Positions 20,359-32,533 of a DNA stretch of 64,000 nt are shown in pieces. The DNA is from Pisolithus tinctorius (taxonomy: Eukaryota; Basidiomycota; Agaricomycetes; Boletales; Pisolithaceae). The notes beneath the pieces are model-generated. The model saw only the letters and a list, made by a program, of their open reading frames with translations. It ran no database searches and was not told the origin of the DNA. The stretch covers positions 1,178,001 to 1,242,000 of the forward strand of contig JANFAH010000015.1 in assembly GCA_024663395.1 (NCBI GenBank), given 5' to 3'. Position 1 is the stretch's first letter, and each line of letters opens with the position of its first letter. A program made the position numbers and the translations under genes.

Positions 20359-22742
20359 TTAATGAGAATATTCAAAACTCACCATTTGAATTGGATTGAG
20401 TTCACAGTGGAATTTTGGCAAGAATAAGCAAATGTGCCCAGCATCTTGTATCAGCTTCTCGAGCATTGACATCTGGTTGCAGAAGTCATCTTGCTGACTC
20501 AGCAAGCATGCCATGCAGCACTGCTGGCTTTCGAATGGGCACACAGGTGAACACTTACTCCACAACCCTGTAAGGTCAAAGCCCCACTTGTCAAGTACTT
20601 CCTGAAGACCCTTTGGTTCTCCTGTGGGTGTTGTCATCCTTTGGAGAAGTCCCTGTTTTGTAGGATCAGGGTTTGAGTGAGGAATAGTGGTATCTTGTTG
20701 TTTTCTCTGCTTTCCACCATTCAATTTGTTCATGTCAAATGCATGCAATGCATCTGGAGGCAGTGTTGCATGTGCTGATGAGTTGTCAAAGATGAATAAT
20801 GCCTGGACACCTGGTCCACAGACCTCTTTGTGTATCTGAATAGCATACTGCATCTGTGCAAGCAAGTTATCATGTGTCCACCATGCATCTCCATTGGCAC
20901 CAGGGTATATAATCTTTCATGCATCTTTGATGATCCTTCCTTCAGCATCACACAAGGTAAGCTGGCCATCTTCCTCATTGATAAAATCTGACACATGGAT
21001 AATCTGACCTCTTCCCTTCTTCCACAGAATGCATTCATCATGATGAAGCCTGCCACAAATGTGTAAGTCCAAACAGTGCCCTGCAGAAACAGTACAACAT
21101 ACCAAGCACTGTTTGTGTTATTGTTTGCATGGAAGGAGCACTCATCATGATAGTAGACTTTGAGTCGAAGTTCACAAGGCCTGAGGTCTGGCTCAATCTT
21201 CGTGAGCTCTGGTCCATCAAACTGGACCATGTGGTATTCAAATTCCTGCATTTTGCACAGGTAAACTTCATTGCAGTACTTTACCACATCTTCATGCTCA
21301 TGCCCATCCATGTAGACACCTTTGCACACAGCCATGTGTTGCCAACCAAGTTTGATCAGCCAATGATGTACAGTCTGCTTGCTGACTGGTTGCTTTGGAA
21401 CAATTCCAAGCTTGGGAAATATTTTGGAATGCACAGGATGTGACCTGCCCAGTGGGAAGGCTTGATAACCATGCCCAACAATGAGTCTGCACTGATTTGT
21501 CATTGAGGAATGATGGTGAATTTTGCTTCCCACCCCATTTCTCCTCTGGAAGCTGCTCAAACAGCTGATAATGACATGCAAGTGCATGGACACGATGGCT
21601 GAACCATGCACCAGAGCCTTTTCCAGGATCATGCCACAGTCGTGCAATCTCCAAACTGGCTACAATTCGAGAGACACCCCTGATTTGAAGTGTTGCAAAG
21701 TGTCATAAGATCATGAGCTGATTGATTTGAGAGAGTGCTAAATGCTTGTGTTTCTTCAGATCTTGTTGTATTTGCTCTCAGAGGACACTCCAGTCACAAA
21801 TTGTATTGTGGCTCATGAATGTCATCATAAGTTCATCTTCCCATGCTTCATTCTCCATCTCTGACATGCTGCTATCCTTGGTGATGAGATTGCTGTCCAG
21901 GTCACCCATGCCTTCCATGCTTGTCTCACTGCCATGTAAGTCATCACTATCCAAAGATTCTGACTCATTGGATGTGTCAGAGATTGAGACCATGGAGACA
22001 CTGCAGACTTGTGGCACCACTGGTGCACAAGGTGTTGAAGATGACTGTAGATCACAATTATCAGCTTATGTACTTTGATGGTGCCTCCATGAAAATATTG
22101 ACTCACTGGTTTATCCACATGTGGAGTTGCAAGTGGAGGTATGGCATTCTTTGTGAATCCAAAGGAGTCCAATAAAGACTGACCCTTCCAGTATGCTCTG
22201 TACCATTGCTGTGTCCAGACAGATTTACTCATGACATCTGGACCTTTTTTGCAGGTCTTTGGGTGTGCTGTATTGTAAAAGGTGAGCCTTCCATTAACCC
22301 AAATGCCCTATGGAACCATGTGCTCACATTTACATGCCTTTTTTCTCTTTCACTGCAGCCAATCCAGAATCCAGTCCAGGTCACCCTCCTCTTCTTGCTG
22401 AACCATTTCTGCCGGCTTCTGACTAAACTCCTCATCCTCCAGGATGCTCCACTCAGCTTCTTCATCTGCATCTGATTCTGAGTCACTTAGCATATTATTT
22501 CCCTCCTCAATACCAAAGTTTGAGCTTGGAGCAACATAGGTGGGTTCTTCATTTGTCATGTCATTGATATCATCAGATGTGGCATCTGAATTAGCAGACA
22601 GTGCATGATGCTGGCCATGGAGTCCAGAGATGTTCTGAGTCCTGGGCCACTTCTTTGGGTGTCCATGTGGCATCTTGGGGTATAGTTTGGAGTTCAACAT
22701 CTTTTTTTTACAGTCATGCCATGACCCATGACAGCTCTCCAT
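20359..22742 (-). pseudogene. DDE-superfamily transposase relic
   Basis: Minus-strand frames, broken by several shifts, carry an agaricomycete DDE transposase. In order: an N-terminal acidic region (22742-22350), a helix-turn-helix-like part (PKQPVSKQTVHHWLIKLGW, about 21400), first catalytic Asp in VYYHDECSFHANN (about 21130), SDFINEEDGQLTLCDAEG, second Asp in LFIFDNSSAHATLPPDA (about 20800), CPFESQQCCMACLLSQQDDF, and KFHCELNPIQM, where the usual catalytic Glu is Gln. A splice donor (ATG|GTGAGT) follows, but the next exon is missing, cut off by the LTR relic at 20341. Family order D-D-E and FDNSSAH resemble DDE_3 (IS630/Tc1-like) enzymes. Not functional. Confidence 0.8.
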
Positions 22743-23337
22743 TCCAGGAACATTTTTGGTTCAGTAAAAGGAGTCAAATGCATATTTTTTCATATTTTTA
22801 GCTATTTTTCTTTCGGCATGCCAATTTTTGGACACTAGTTGACATTAAGGGTACATTTTTAAGAGAATTGGCTCATGCAAAAATGATAAACTAAGCCTAA
22901 ATAAACTATTTATGTGATTTAGGGATCCCTCCATTGCATGTGTAATCCAGCAAAAATCAGACAAATTTTTTGATGTGTTTGCTTGTCCCCAACTTTATGC
23001 ATACAAGTGAGAGGTGGAGCTGAGCAGCACAGGAGGGCAGAGCATAGCATACTGGCATGAAGTCCAGCTTGTGGAATTTAGGGCAACAGGGGGAAACTGG
23101 AGTTTTTTTTGTAAAGGCAACTGACATGAGTGAGTGGTGATGTGGCTGGGGGTGGTTTGGCTACTCAACTCCAGATGACTCTGGGTGAATGCAGAATTTC
23201 CAGATCAGCTCATTGATGGCTGGGTGACATGCTGAAAGTTGGGAGAAATTCCAAAGGTGACAGAGGTTAGGAGGAAGCACAAGGTTACAAGTGGGAGGAA
23301 TTCCAAAGGCATCCAAAGGCCTAGAGTGATAGGGGTT
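22743..23337. other. CpG-poor spacer, no gene seen
   Basis: AT-rich, nearly CpG-free DNA with several T runs. No open frame with recognisable content. It may be the terminal region of the DDE transposon or the flank of the LTR relic at 23338. Confidence 0.4.
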
Positions 23338-23797
23338 TGTCATGGAGGCCAGTGGAATTTAGTAACAGACTCCTGTTCCAGCCTCAGGGAGTATATGGCT
23401 CCCTACATCAGAGGGACTGCTAACCTGTTATACACTTATTGGTTTGCATTCTACACTGCACTGCCCTTGACCTACATCATATATAAGGCCATGTAGTACT
23501 CCAATGTAATCAGTACAAATATCAAATAAAGTCCCCACCTTCAACTCCCTCCCAGTTCCCTCTGGAGTTTCATCTTCACTCCCTCTGAGTCTGCTCTACC
23601 TCTGAAATATGAGGGCTGAGCTCACACAAGGGGGCAGCACACTAGCTGAACCCAATGCCCTCTTGTCCAACCTCCAACCTCTGACCTCCAACTCTGACTC
23701 TGACCTCTGTCTCTGAAACTTTCCTCCATACCCCTCTGCTCACTGTTCATTGAATATCTCACCACCCAGTGGTCAGATTCACTTCAGACCTTGACTG
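23338..23797 (+). repeat. Old gypsy-type LTR relic
   Basis: Begins TGTCATGGAGG. TATATAAG at 23480 is followed 32 nt on by AGTACAAATATCAAA (23512), the start motif of the gypsy A/B LTR. CTCTGAAATATGAGGGCTGAG and CTAGCTGAACCCAATGCCCTC follow, with clear counterparts at 11726-11790. All CpGs of the gypsy LTR are TG or CA here. The right end near 23797 (CCTTGACTG) is estimated. Confidence 0.65.
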
Positions 23798-24589
23798 CTG
23801 TACTCTGCAGCTCAACCCACTCCTACTCCACCCTAAGAGGAAGTCAGGGGTGTTGTGTGACCTTGATATTGTCATTCACAAGGTCTAATGCATGTGGATT
23901 CAATGAATGGATGACTATCATGCACAATATGTTCTTGGTAAAAAGCCTGGCAGAGACAAGTGACAACCACCTGTCAGCTCTGCAACATACAGACAGGTGT
24001 TTCATGGATCACTACCACTGCTGCCACCATGACCATAACTCAGTTGCACTTGTCCCTGATCATCCATCTGCAATTTTTCTACATAGACAAATGTCGGAAA
24101 AAAATTACAGCCATTACATGTGACTGTATGTAATTACAATGAATGATGTATGTTAGTGCCCTGCCAATGGGTAAAGTTTTCATTGGCATGGCATCGTAAT
24201 CCAGGGGTTGCCGATTGGAATGCCTGACAATGGCCGGTTGCTGTGAGCTGGGAACATGTGATTGGAATGCTATTGTTAGTCATTGACTGCTGATTGGAGT
24301 GCCTGACAATGGCCAGATGATTACAATGCTATTGTAAGCCATTGCCAAGCATGTCAATGGTGTGGAATTGATTGCAACACCCCTATCATCAGTCTAATGC
24401 TATTATCTTCGCTGCAACATCACAATCCATATTGCAATAGTATTTTTATTGTAGCGCCTTTCAAATTTGTCACTATGACCTCGTCCATACTACTATTCTA
24501 CTACGAGTGGTAAATTAGTTATGCAGTTTCGTAGATATCTGCTGCTCAACCTGATCTGATGTATCCAAGTCTGGATTAGATCAGATAAT
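23798..24589. other. Relic spacer with short internal duplications, no gene
   Basis: About 24205-24350 holds two diverged copies of a unit GATTGGA(A/G)TGCCTGACAATGGCC, with repeated (A)TTACAATG(C)TATTG blocks. Otherwise no open frame with recognisable content. Possible remains of a small inverted-repeat transposon, but I could not define ends. Confidence 0.35.
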
Positions 24590-25250
24590 GGATGATGTTT
24601 CATAATACATTACCGAATGCATCCCAAGGGAACCAGGTAGGGTAAGGTGGCAGCACCAGGCTGCCCAGCCCAGGGTAGGACAGCAATCAGGGAGAAAGGG
24701 ATTCAATTCATAGCAAAGATGCGAGGTGTTCTGTACAGCACGAAATGATGGTGGGAGCACTGCTAGGATAGGTCCATGTACCAATGCCATTGGACAGAGA
24801 AGAGGGAAACGAGGAAATGCCAAGGTAACTGCATTGTCGGCAGTCAGAGGGAAGGGTACAGCAAGTCCAGGCGTGCAGCATGATTGGCAGCTGGAAGGAA
24901 GGGATAGTGAATACAGAAGGTATGCTGCATGGTGAGGAACCATGGGAAGAGAGGACAGGAACGACTGCAGGGGCATGTGGCATAGTCAGCAGTCAGGGAA
25001 GCAGATAACGAGTCCATGAAAATGTTGCATGGTTGTGAACCAGGAGGAAGGAATAGTGACAGAGGTCCAGGGTGATTATAGGTGGGGGGAAGGGGACAGC
25101 AACGAGTCCGGGTGCACATTGTATGGTTGGCAGTTGGGGGGAAGGGAATGGTGAGTCAGAGGCACCCGGACGATCATGAATGGGACAGAAACAAGTCTGG
25201 AGCATGCCACATGGCCGGCGACAGTCAGAAGGAAGAGACAAGTCTGAGCC
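24590..25250. repeat. Degenerate purine-rich minisatellite
   Basis: Roughly 60-bp units with the pattern GGCAGTCAGAGGGAAGGG, ACAGCAACGAGTCCGGG, then GTGCA..ATTG(T/C)ATGGTTGG, recurring about ten times with heavy divergence. Unlike the array at 3480-4740 it keeps some CpG. On the minus strand it reads as Ser/Pro/Cys-rich open frames, which I treat as repeat translation. Confidence 0.55.
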
Positions 25251-26639
25251 AAGGATGACCTACAGATGTGATGCCTAAATGTACATCAATGAGTGATAAA
25301 GCTGCTCGCAGAATGCAGGAATCCCAACTGTCAACAAGACAGTTAGTAAGTTGGCGGTGTGGGGTGACATAGGTTAGCACCATATAGAATCGATGCGATA
25401 TGACAGTCAACTACAATGCTTGTCCTGGAATCAGATGGTTTGTGGGGATAGTGAGCACATTCATTGATCGCTCACCTGTCTTTATCGTCGAAGACAATGG
25501 CGCTGCATTGAATGGCAACTGTTGCATTGGGTGCAAGATCGGACATTGACATGTAACGACTGTAGTGGTGGTTGAAGGGAAACATATTCAAGTCCTGATG
25601 CCACACACATTATAACTTCAAGGCATAATTATCCAAAAATGGTACTCCTCATCCAGATATTGACATGACACTCAATGATAATCAGAATTCTGGATTGGAG
25701 TTTCAAGTCTGCTAGACTGTATGTATGCAATGTTCTACCACACTACTAAGTCATGAGTAGGACGTATCAAAACATGAGCTCATTCTTTCATAAAACTAAT
25801 CGTATCTCCCACCACTACCTCGACTCAGCACCCTCTTCCGCCTACTCGCCTCCACCAGAAAGACTATCCCAGTGAGGGGAGGAGACAGAAGGACAACAAA
25901 TGCATGAAAAAATAAACCACATGATGGAAAACAGGGGTGAATGAAAAAGAGCATATACGGTCATGGAAGGGACATGAAGAAGCAAATATAGTAGTATATG
26001 TTGTATGAGGACAGTGCTGAAGGGGATAAGTCTGGCAAAGCGAGAATGGAATAGACAGCCATCCTTGTCATTCCCCAGAGGGAGATCAGGGTAGCTTGAA
26101 AGAAAAGAGCATCGGTGCTATACAAAATGATCAATTTGGATGCAATGGCGATCCCATTGTACTGTGGAACAGATGAATCGATAGCGGACATCGAACGGAA
26201 CTGTAGGTTCGACAAGACTTGAGGCACTGAACCATCACAGAGAACAAGTAACACATCAGGCCAGCTGCAAGGGTGGGAGGTTCCCTACAGTAACCCCAAT
26301 TCCACTGCAGAACGACCCACCAGGTCCACCATCCCCACTGCAAACTTTGACCAATCGTGACTGAGTAACCTTACCACTTCCCTCCAACCCCAATCTTGGT
26401 CGCACCCAGGGCATGCCCCATGCAAATCAAAAAGTATGAACATACCCTTCACCAAATATCACCTTCCCTTCCATGAGTTGCTCCACATTGTTGGCCTACA
26501 GTGCCAGCAGCATCGGCTTGCAGCTGATGGGTCTGCGAACAAAGCCTAGCAACAATTCAGAGAGCCAAACCGGGTGCGGCACCTACATCCTGTCACTGGC
26601 ATGGTGGTCTTCTTCCTCTTAGTCCACTTTTCTTCTGCC
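25251..26639. other. No recognisable feature
   Basis: Mixed-composition DNA with short open frames on both strands, none with a motif, intron pattern or similarity to other parts of the window. It may include 3' flanking sequence of the casein kinase relic on its right. Confidence 0.4.
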
Positions 26640-27687
26640 AGCACTCACCTTCTGACTCATGCCAGTGCTAGCGTCCTCGGGAGCACCACACTGAACACTC
26701 CAGTCGAAGACATAGTCATACTGGAAGCCCTCGCGAATGAAGAGGTCATGGAAGAGCTTGCAAAGGTAGGAGTAGTCAGGCTTGTCGTCGAACCACAGTG
26801 CTCGAGTGTAATTGAGGAATATGCCAAATTCATTAGGGAAGCCGCAGCACAGCAAGTCTGTGGGGGTACTCATCTCCTGCTCCATGATACAATTGTACTT
26901 CTGCTTCTTGGTGGCAGCCTTGAGGCCCTGCCAGGGAAGTGCACCATGGAGGAAATACATGAGCATGTAAGCAAGGACTCCAAGTCATCATGGCAGGCCT
27001 GTTCAGTGACTAAGTGAGTGTTGATTGAGGTATAATGAGTGGTCCCTGTGAGGTTCTTGTTCTCCCTATATGGGATGTGCAGATGAGTCTTTGGGTCATG
27101 GTACTTCTTTGCAAGACCAAAGTCAATAATGTTGACTTGGTTGCCTCGTTTCCTGATCCCCATCAAGGAGTCGTCAGGCTTGATGTCATGATGGATGAAA
27201 TTATGAGAATGAATATACTCAGTACAAGAGATCTTGAGATGTAAATTAGATGGGAGAAGATCAAAATGTGTTTACGAACCAACTGGTCAGCCAGCAGCAG
27301 CACGGTCTTAGGCTAAACTTGCGGCTGCAAAAGTTGAAGAGGTCCTCGAGGGACGGACAGAGCAAGTCCAAGACCATCGCGTTGTAGTCACACTCTGTGC
27401 CGCACCACCTGACAAATGGAACACCGGCACCGCCAGCCAGAGTCTTGTAAACTTTGGGTATTCCAACTAAGGGTGCTTTGCTTTGACAGGCTCGAGCTTA
27501 ATGGCCACTTCTTCACTGGAGGTGATGTCGATTCCAAGGTAGATGTCACCTGGGGAGTGGTAAGGGTAGGCATACATTCAAGCACATAATGACTCTGCCT
27601 ACTGAATGTGCCTGAGACTATCTTCTTACCGAGCCTGTACTTCCCATCGATGCGGAGGCCAAGTCTATGAGAGGCATTGTCTGTCAT
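26640..27687 (-). pseudogene. Casein kinase 1-like pseudogene with arginine codons erased
   Basis: ATG at 27687 opens a CK1 family Ser/Thr kinase: LRIDGKYRLGKKI (glycine loop start), an intron (27604 to about 27553), [20 protein letters not shown], then catalytic loop and DFG ([16 protein letters not shown]), [51 protein letters not shown] and YVFDWSVQ, followed by a splice donor at 26643. CK1 enzymes are known for HRD, ARY and RRDD; here these are HHD, THY and CHDD, and at least six other invariant Arg are His, Cys or Trp. A one-base loss near 26975 shifts the frame and a TAG interrupts the N-lobe (about 27450). Intronic layout is kept, so it is a decayed gene and not a retrocopy. Confidence 0.88.
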
Positions 27688-28252
27688 GGTAATGACGACT
27701 GTATGATGGGACTGATGATGTGGCTGGACAACAAAATGAGTGCACAGAGTAAGGGCATGAAAAACAGTTGAAATAGCAAGACACAGCAGGCTGTAAAGCA
27801 CAGTGTGAGTGATGTGTCTCAGGTCATTAGCAGATACTCCCTTGTTGGTTGTGTAGAACTGGCCAGACTGAGGAAGGCGAGCTCAGATGGGGGCCATGGC
27901 TACCTCGGGGGATCAATGGTGGTCGGATGATGTCCGACACATGAGGTTTAGCATATGAAGATGCAGATGACAGGTGCGAACACCGGGGATAGGTACGGCA
28001 TCAAGAATTTCACTCATGAATTTTGACCCAGGGCGACATTTCTTCGGCAAGGGGAGTTGCAACGAGAGGGAGACAGTGCCATTCAAACTTGTCAGACATT
28101 CCCTGAACCTATTTATTGGCTTAGAATCGTCGAGTCAGGTCATGGGAAACAAAGAAAAGATCCACTGTATTTAAAGAGCAGTTATGACAGTAGCGCATAC
28201 AGCACATGAAGTAGCTAAACAGCCCGAGACTCGACTGACAATGACAATATAA
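27688..28252. other. Upstream region of the kinase pseudogene, nothing recognised
   Basis: Contains the former 5' flank of the casein kinase relic (minus strand). The coding-like frame can be extended upstream of the kinase Met through a hydrophobic stretch (MLYSLLCLAISTVF, about 27800), but this lies outside the family pattern and is probably fortuitous. No other feature. Confidence 0.35.
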
Positions 28253-28566
28253 CTACTTACCCTTTCCCTTGCACTGGGTGACACAACATTCCTTTGCAGG
28301 CGGTTCCTGGGTATTCACTGGTGCAGCCACTGAAACTTCAGCCATCCTCGAGCCAGAATGACTTCTTCTGACAGGTAACTTCCTTCCACGACTAGATACG
28401 GATGGTAGAGCAGATGTATGACTGCTGCTGAGTGAAAGATTTGATACATCAACTGAAAGTGCCAAGGAGACCGAGTTTGCCTGAGAAATAACGACCAAGT
28501 CTGTGGCACGTCCATGGGTTGCTTCTGGCATGTGACGTGAAATAGAGGTAGAGTTGGGTCCATCAA
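28253..28566 (-). other. Orphan Ser-rich open frame cut by gypsy B
   Basis: An open frame of about 105 codons, low-complexity Ser/Val/Pro with a basic patch (SRGRKLPVRRSHSGSRM) and a C-terminal ECCVTQCKGKGK, followed by a possible GTAAG donor. It runs into the gypsy B LTR at 28567, so its start is missing. I do not recognise it. It could be an exon of a gene broken by the retrotransposon. Confidence 0.3.
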
Positions 28567-29280
28567 TGTCATAACCGTGCATTTGTCATAAGTCTTTGCT
28601 CACTCCGCAACCTTTTCCGCTGGTCATCCGCTCACTCCACACCAACTCTGCCCAACTTCTGTTGGTTGCGAACCATCTCCACTCCGACTGCTGTTGGACT
28701 TGTGTTGCTCTCCTACCCGACCAAGCAGTCTGTCCTCTGAGGGGTCATGTGACTACCTTCGCAGTCAGGTACTCCACAGCATGCTCACCGCATGGTCCAG
28801 TGCCTGGACTGTTTCCTTTTCTGGATGTTCTGTGTTACCTGTTTGTATGTCCTCCGTCTACCCTTCATTCGTTGTCCAGGAAATTTTACTTGAAAATTTA
28901 TGAGTCTCCGTATGTCAGTTCTGATTCCGATTACTGTACCTCTGTAGCAGTATAAAAGCATGTACTGTACTCCACTGTTCTTCAGTATGAATATCAACTT
29001 AGTTCCTACTCCCTCTGATTCCATCTTCTGCCTGTTGGAGTTATCTCTGACTCTCCATCTGTACTCTCCCTCTGAAATACAAGGGCTGAGATCATGCAAG
29101 GGGGTAGCACATGAGCTAAACCCGACGCCCTCACTCCGTTCTGCCTTTGCTTCAGTGGTCTTTGTCTCTGCCGACACTCTGCTAGTCGGAGTTCTGTTCC
29201 TCTGTGTCGGACTTGCTTCCAAACCTTTCTCTAGACCTTGTATAGCATCAGAGTTGGTCGGAGTAGGCCCGGACTTGACA
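28567..29280 (+). repeat. Gypsy B 5' LTR
   Basis: 714 bp, TGTCATAACC to GGACTTGACA. TATAAAAG at 28951 and AGTATGAATATCAAC at 28984. It aligns end to end with the 3' LTR at 35888-36601; the differences examined are CG, TG or CA variants of the same sites. Confidence 0.96.
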
Positions 29281-29293
29281 GTATATTTGTACT
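28951..29293 (+). promoter_or_regulatory. Gypsy B promoter, predicted start motif and self-primer site
   Basis: TATAAAAG at 28951; predicted start AGTATGAATAT at 28984-28994, 33 nt on. Two bases after the LTR, 29283-29293 reads ATATTTGTACT, whose complement is AGTACAAATAT. The two arms differ only at the central CpG-derived pair (TG against CA), exactly complementary to the pattern in copy A. Confidence 0.65.
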
Positions 29294-29341
29294 TGCACTT
29301 GTACGATCTCCTTTTCTGTCTTCCAAAAAACTTACACCATT

Positions 29342-30611
29342 ATGAGAACTTGAGCTCAATCCCAGAGAGAGGTCGCTGAGAACCTCGCTGTAGCACTAGC
29401 TAGTCCATGTCAACTCCCTTCTGTCATTGAACAATTCCAGTCTTTCTCCGCTTGATGCCACTCTCGCACTGAAGGCAAAAGTGCTTCGCAAGCTGGTCAC
29501 TCCGACCTCCACCCAACAACTTTCCATACTCCGTCTCCTTGTAACCGAGATGATGGACCCAACCCTGACCCTGATTATCCTGATGGTGATCCCAATGGCA
29601 GGGGCAGCAGTGATGGGGATGTCCCCAAAGACCCAGCTGAGCCACCAGAGGATCCCCTCATAGCTCTTGCTAGAGCTGTCCATGCACTTGTGCAGTCTAG
29701 TTCACGCACTGGGGACTCCGCTCCGAAAACCAAAGTCCACGAGCCTGACACCTTCGATGGCTCCAACCCTAAGAAACTCCACAAGTTCCTTGTTCAATGC
29801 GAGCTGAACTTCCAAGACCGCCCTCATGCATTCCGCTCTGACAGAGCAAAGGTTACCTTTGCTCAGTCTTATCTCAAGGGTATGGCTCTGGCTTGGTTCG
29901 AGCCAGATCTACTAAATCCTGACAACTATGACCACCCACTCTGGATGGATGACTACCATGAGTTCTTACAAGAGCTCACAACTAATTTTGGTCTGCATGA
30001 TGCCATAGCAGATGCCGTCCAACAACTCGAGAACCTCACCATGAAGGATGGTTCTCGAATTACCAAATACATTGTGGAGTTCAATCGCTGGGCTTCACAG
30101 GTCAAGGACTACAATGTCAGTGCACTCCACCACCGCTTCTATAGCGGACTTCCAGACTGCATCAAGGATGAGATTGCCTGTGTTGGAAGACCTTCTACCC
30201 TCGCACAACTCCATGAACTCACTCAGACCATCGATGCATGCTACTGGGAGCACAAAGCAGAGATCTTGCGCACCACCAAGTCCGCCTCTGACAAGTCGCA
30301 GTCTTCCAACTCTGACAATAAAACTAAATCCTCGTCCTCCTAAGGGCAAATGGAAAGATCCACCCAAGTCCGACATGCCCAAGTCCGACACGCCCAAGTC
30401 TGATATTGCCCATCTTCTGGGCAAGGATGGCAAACTCACCTCCACTGAACGACAGTGCAGGATGAAGAACAACCTCTGCCTCTTCTGTGGCAAGGCTGGC
30501 CACTCCGCCAAGGACTGTCCCAAGTCCACCTCTCGTGCAGCCAAAGCCCGTGCAGCTATGGCTGGAACTCTGCCTACTCTGACTGAGGAGAAGGCAGAGC
30601 CAAAAAATTAG
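29342..30611 (+). pseudogene. Gypsy B gag
   Basis: The start ATG at 29342 matches copy A, but the fourth codon is TGA (CAA in A) and a further TGA lies in the next 50 codons. From about 29690 the capsid-like region is open (FDGSNPKKL, AWFEPDLLNPDNYD). At about 30335 a deletion relative to copy A removes part of a Ser/Lys linker and shifts the frame. The CCHC knuckle (CLFCGKAGHSAKDC, about 30478-30520) is read in the new frame to the TAG at 30609-30611. Where copy A has TGA at its residue 239 region, copy B keeps CGA (30055). Confidence 0.9.
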
Positions 30612-30688
30612 TCCGCTCCTCCAGGGAGCTCGCATGGCCTGGAGGAAGCATTGATCCCAACTGTGCACAACCGGACATCCAACTCAAT

Positions 30689-32533
30689 GTGTCCGCTCTT
30701 TCCAGTCCCAATTCTTTACTTCCGTCTGTAACTCTTCCAGATTATTCTGTTGATACTTTTTCTGCGTTGATTGATTCTGGTTCTTCTCATTGCTTTGTAG
30801 ACCCATCTGTAATCAAAAAATATGCCATTCCTGTTTCCTCCATTTCTCCGCCAATTCTGCTCCGCTTGTTTGATGCTAGTACAAATGCTGTCATTTCCCA
30901 AGAAGTAGATCTTTCCCTCCACTTTCCTTCCGGCGATGTCAACTCCGTTTCATTTTATGTTACTCCGTTGGATTCTTCATGTTCGCTGGTATTAGGACAC
31001 AACTGGCTCACCCACTTCAATCTGTCGATTGACTGGGTACTGGGCAGTATATCATTCAAACCATCGCTACAGGGAATGCCAACACCCCAGGTGCCTTCAT
31101 CATCTTCCGCTGCGACCTCCGCTCCGTGTGCAGCTCCGACTGCACCTCCAACAGACTCGCCATGCTCCGCTCTGCTCGTCTCACTCATCAATGCTGCTGC
31201 ATATGTCAGAGCCTGTGCTCTCCCTGGCTCTAGACAGTTCCGCTTGCAGCTCTCCGCTGATGATGTGAAGCTTCATGCATCCTCCATTTCCTCTCCGCCT
31301 CCTGACCTCTCCTCGGTTCCTCCTGAGTATCATGAGTTTGCCGATGTCTTTAGCAAAGACAAGGCCACAGAACTTCTGCCACACCGCTCGTTCAATCTCA
31401 AGATCAACCTCAAGGAAGGAGCCTCTCCACCCATTGGTACAATCTACTCTCTTTCTCTGCCAGAGCTTGAGGCTCTCCGCACCTCCATTGACAAGCATCT
31501 TGACTATGGCTTCATCAAACAATCCACCTCTGCTCACGGTGCCCCTGCCCTCTTTGTGAAGAAGAAGGACGGCTCACTCTGCCTCTGTGTAGACTACCGA
31601 GGACTCAATAAAATCACGAAAAAAGACCACTATCTGCTGCCGCTCATCTCTGACCTACTCGACTCTCCAAGCCACGCTAAAGTCTACACCAAGATCGATC
31701 TCCGCCATGCCTATCATCTAGTCTGCATAGCAGATGGAGATGAATGGAAAATGGCTTTCCACACTCGTTATGGTTCTTACGAGTGGCAGGTGATGCCATT
31801 CAGTCTGACTAACATGCCTGCGGCTTTCCAGTGATTCGTCAATAGCATCTTTGCAGACATGCTCAATGTCTGCATCGTGGTATACCTCAATGACATCCTA
31901 ATCTATTCGCAGGACATGGAGTCGCATCATGAACACGTAAAAGAGGTACTCCACCACCTTCGAAAGCATGGCCTTTATGCCAAGCCAGAGAAGTGCCAGT
32001 TTCACTCCGACTCTGTCAAGTACCTCAGTTATGTTCTTTCTCCCTCTGGTCTCACCATGTCCGCTGAGAAGGTTCAGGCAGTCTGTGACTGGCCTGAGCT
32101 GCAGAAGGTGCAAGACATCCAGTCTTTCCTTGGTTTCGCAAATTTCTACAGACGATTCATTAATAACTACTCTGACATCATCATTCCACTCACTCGCCTC
32201 ACACAAAAGGATGCCTTCAGCTCCACTCCTGTTCTCACTCACTGGGTTCCTGACGCTCCGCTTACAGTTGAAACCGACACCTCCAACTATGCCATTGCTG
32301 GCATTTTGTCAATCACCTGCTCTGATGGTGAACTCTGCCCAGTCGCTTTCTACTCTCGCACCATGACTGCACCAGAACTCAACTATGATACCCACGACAA
32401 GGAGCTGTTGGCTATCTTTGAGGCCTTCTGCCATTGGTGGCATTACTTAGAAGGCTCCGCCTTACCTGTCAACATGGTGACGGACCACAAAAACCTTGAG
32501 TACTTTTCCACCTCTAAGGTTCTCACCCAATGA
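30689..32533 (+). pseudogene. Gypsy B pol: protease, reverse transcriptase, RNase H
   Basis: Protease [13 protein letters not shown]; reverse transcriptase with [17 protein letters not shown] and [11 protein letters not shown] at 31832-31834 after AFQ; catalytic box VVYLNDILIYS with Asn for the first Asp; FLGFANFYRRF; an in-frame 54-bp deletion after RLTQK relative to copy A; RNase H region with ETDTSNYAIAGIL and YDTHDKELLAI; then TGA at 32531-32533 (Gln-stop-Gln-Ala-Arg where related proteins have Arg). The stops are all TGA, as expected from CGA. Confidence 0.92.

Noticed and set aside
24581..25241. Minus-strand ORFs with Ser/Pro/Cys-rich sequence
   Set aside because: Translation of a degenerate minisatellite; the apparent motifs follow the DNA repeat period.
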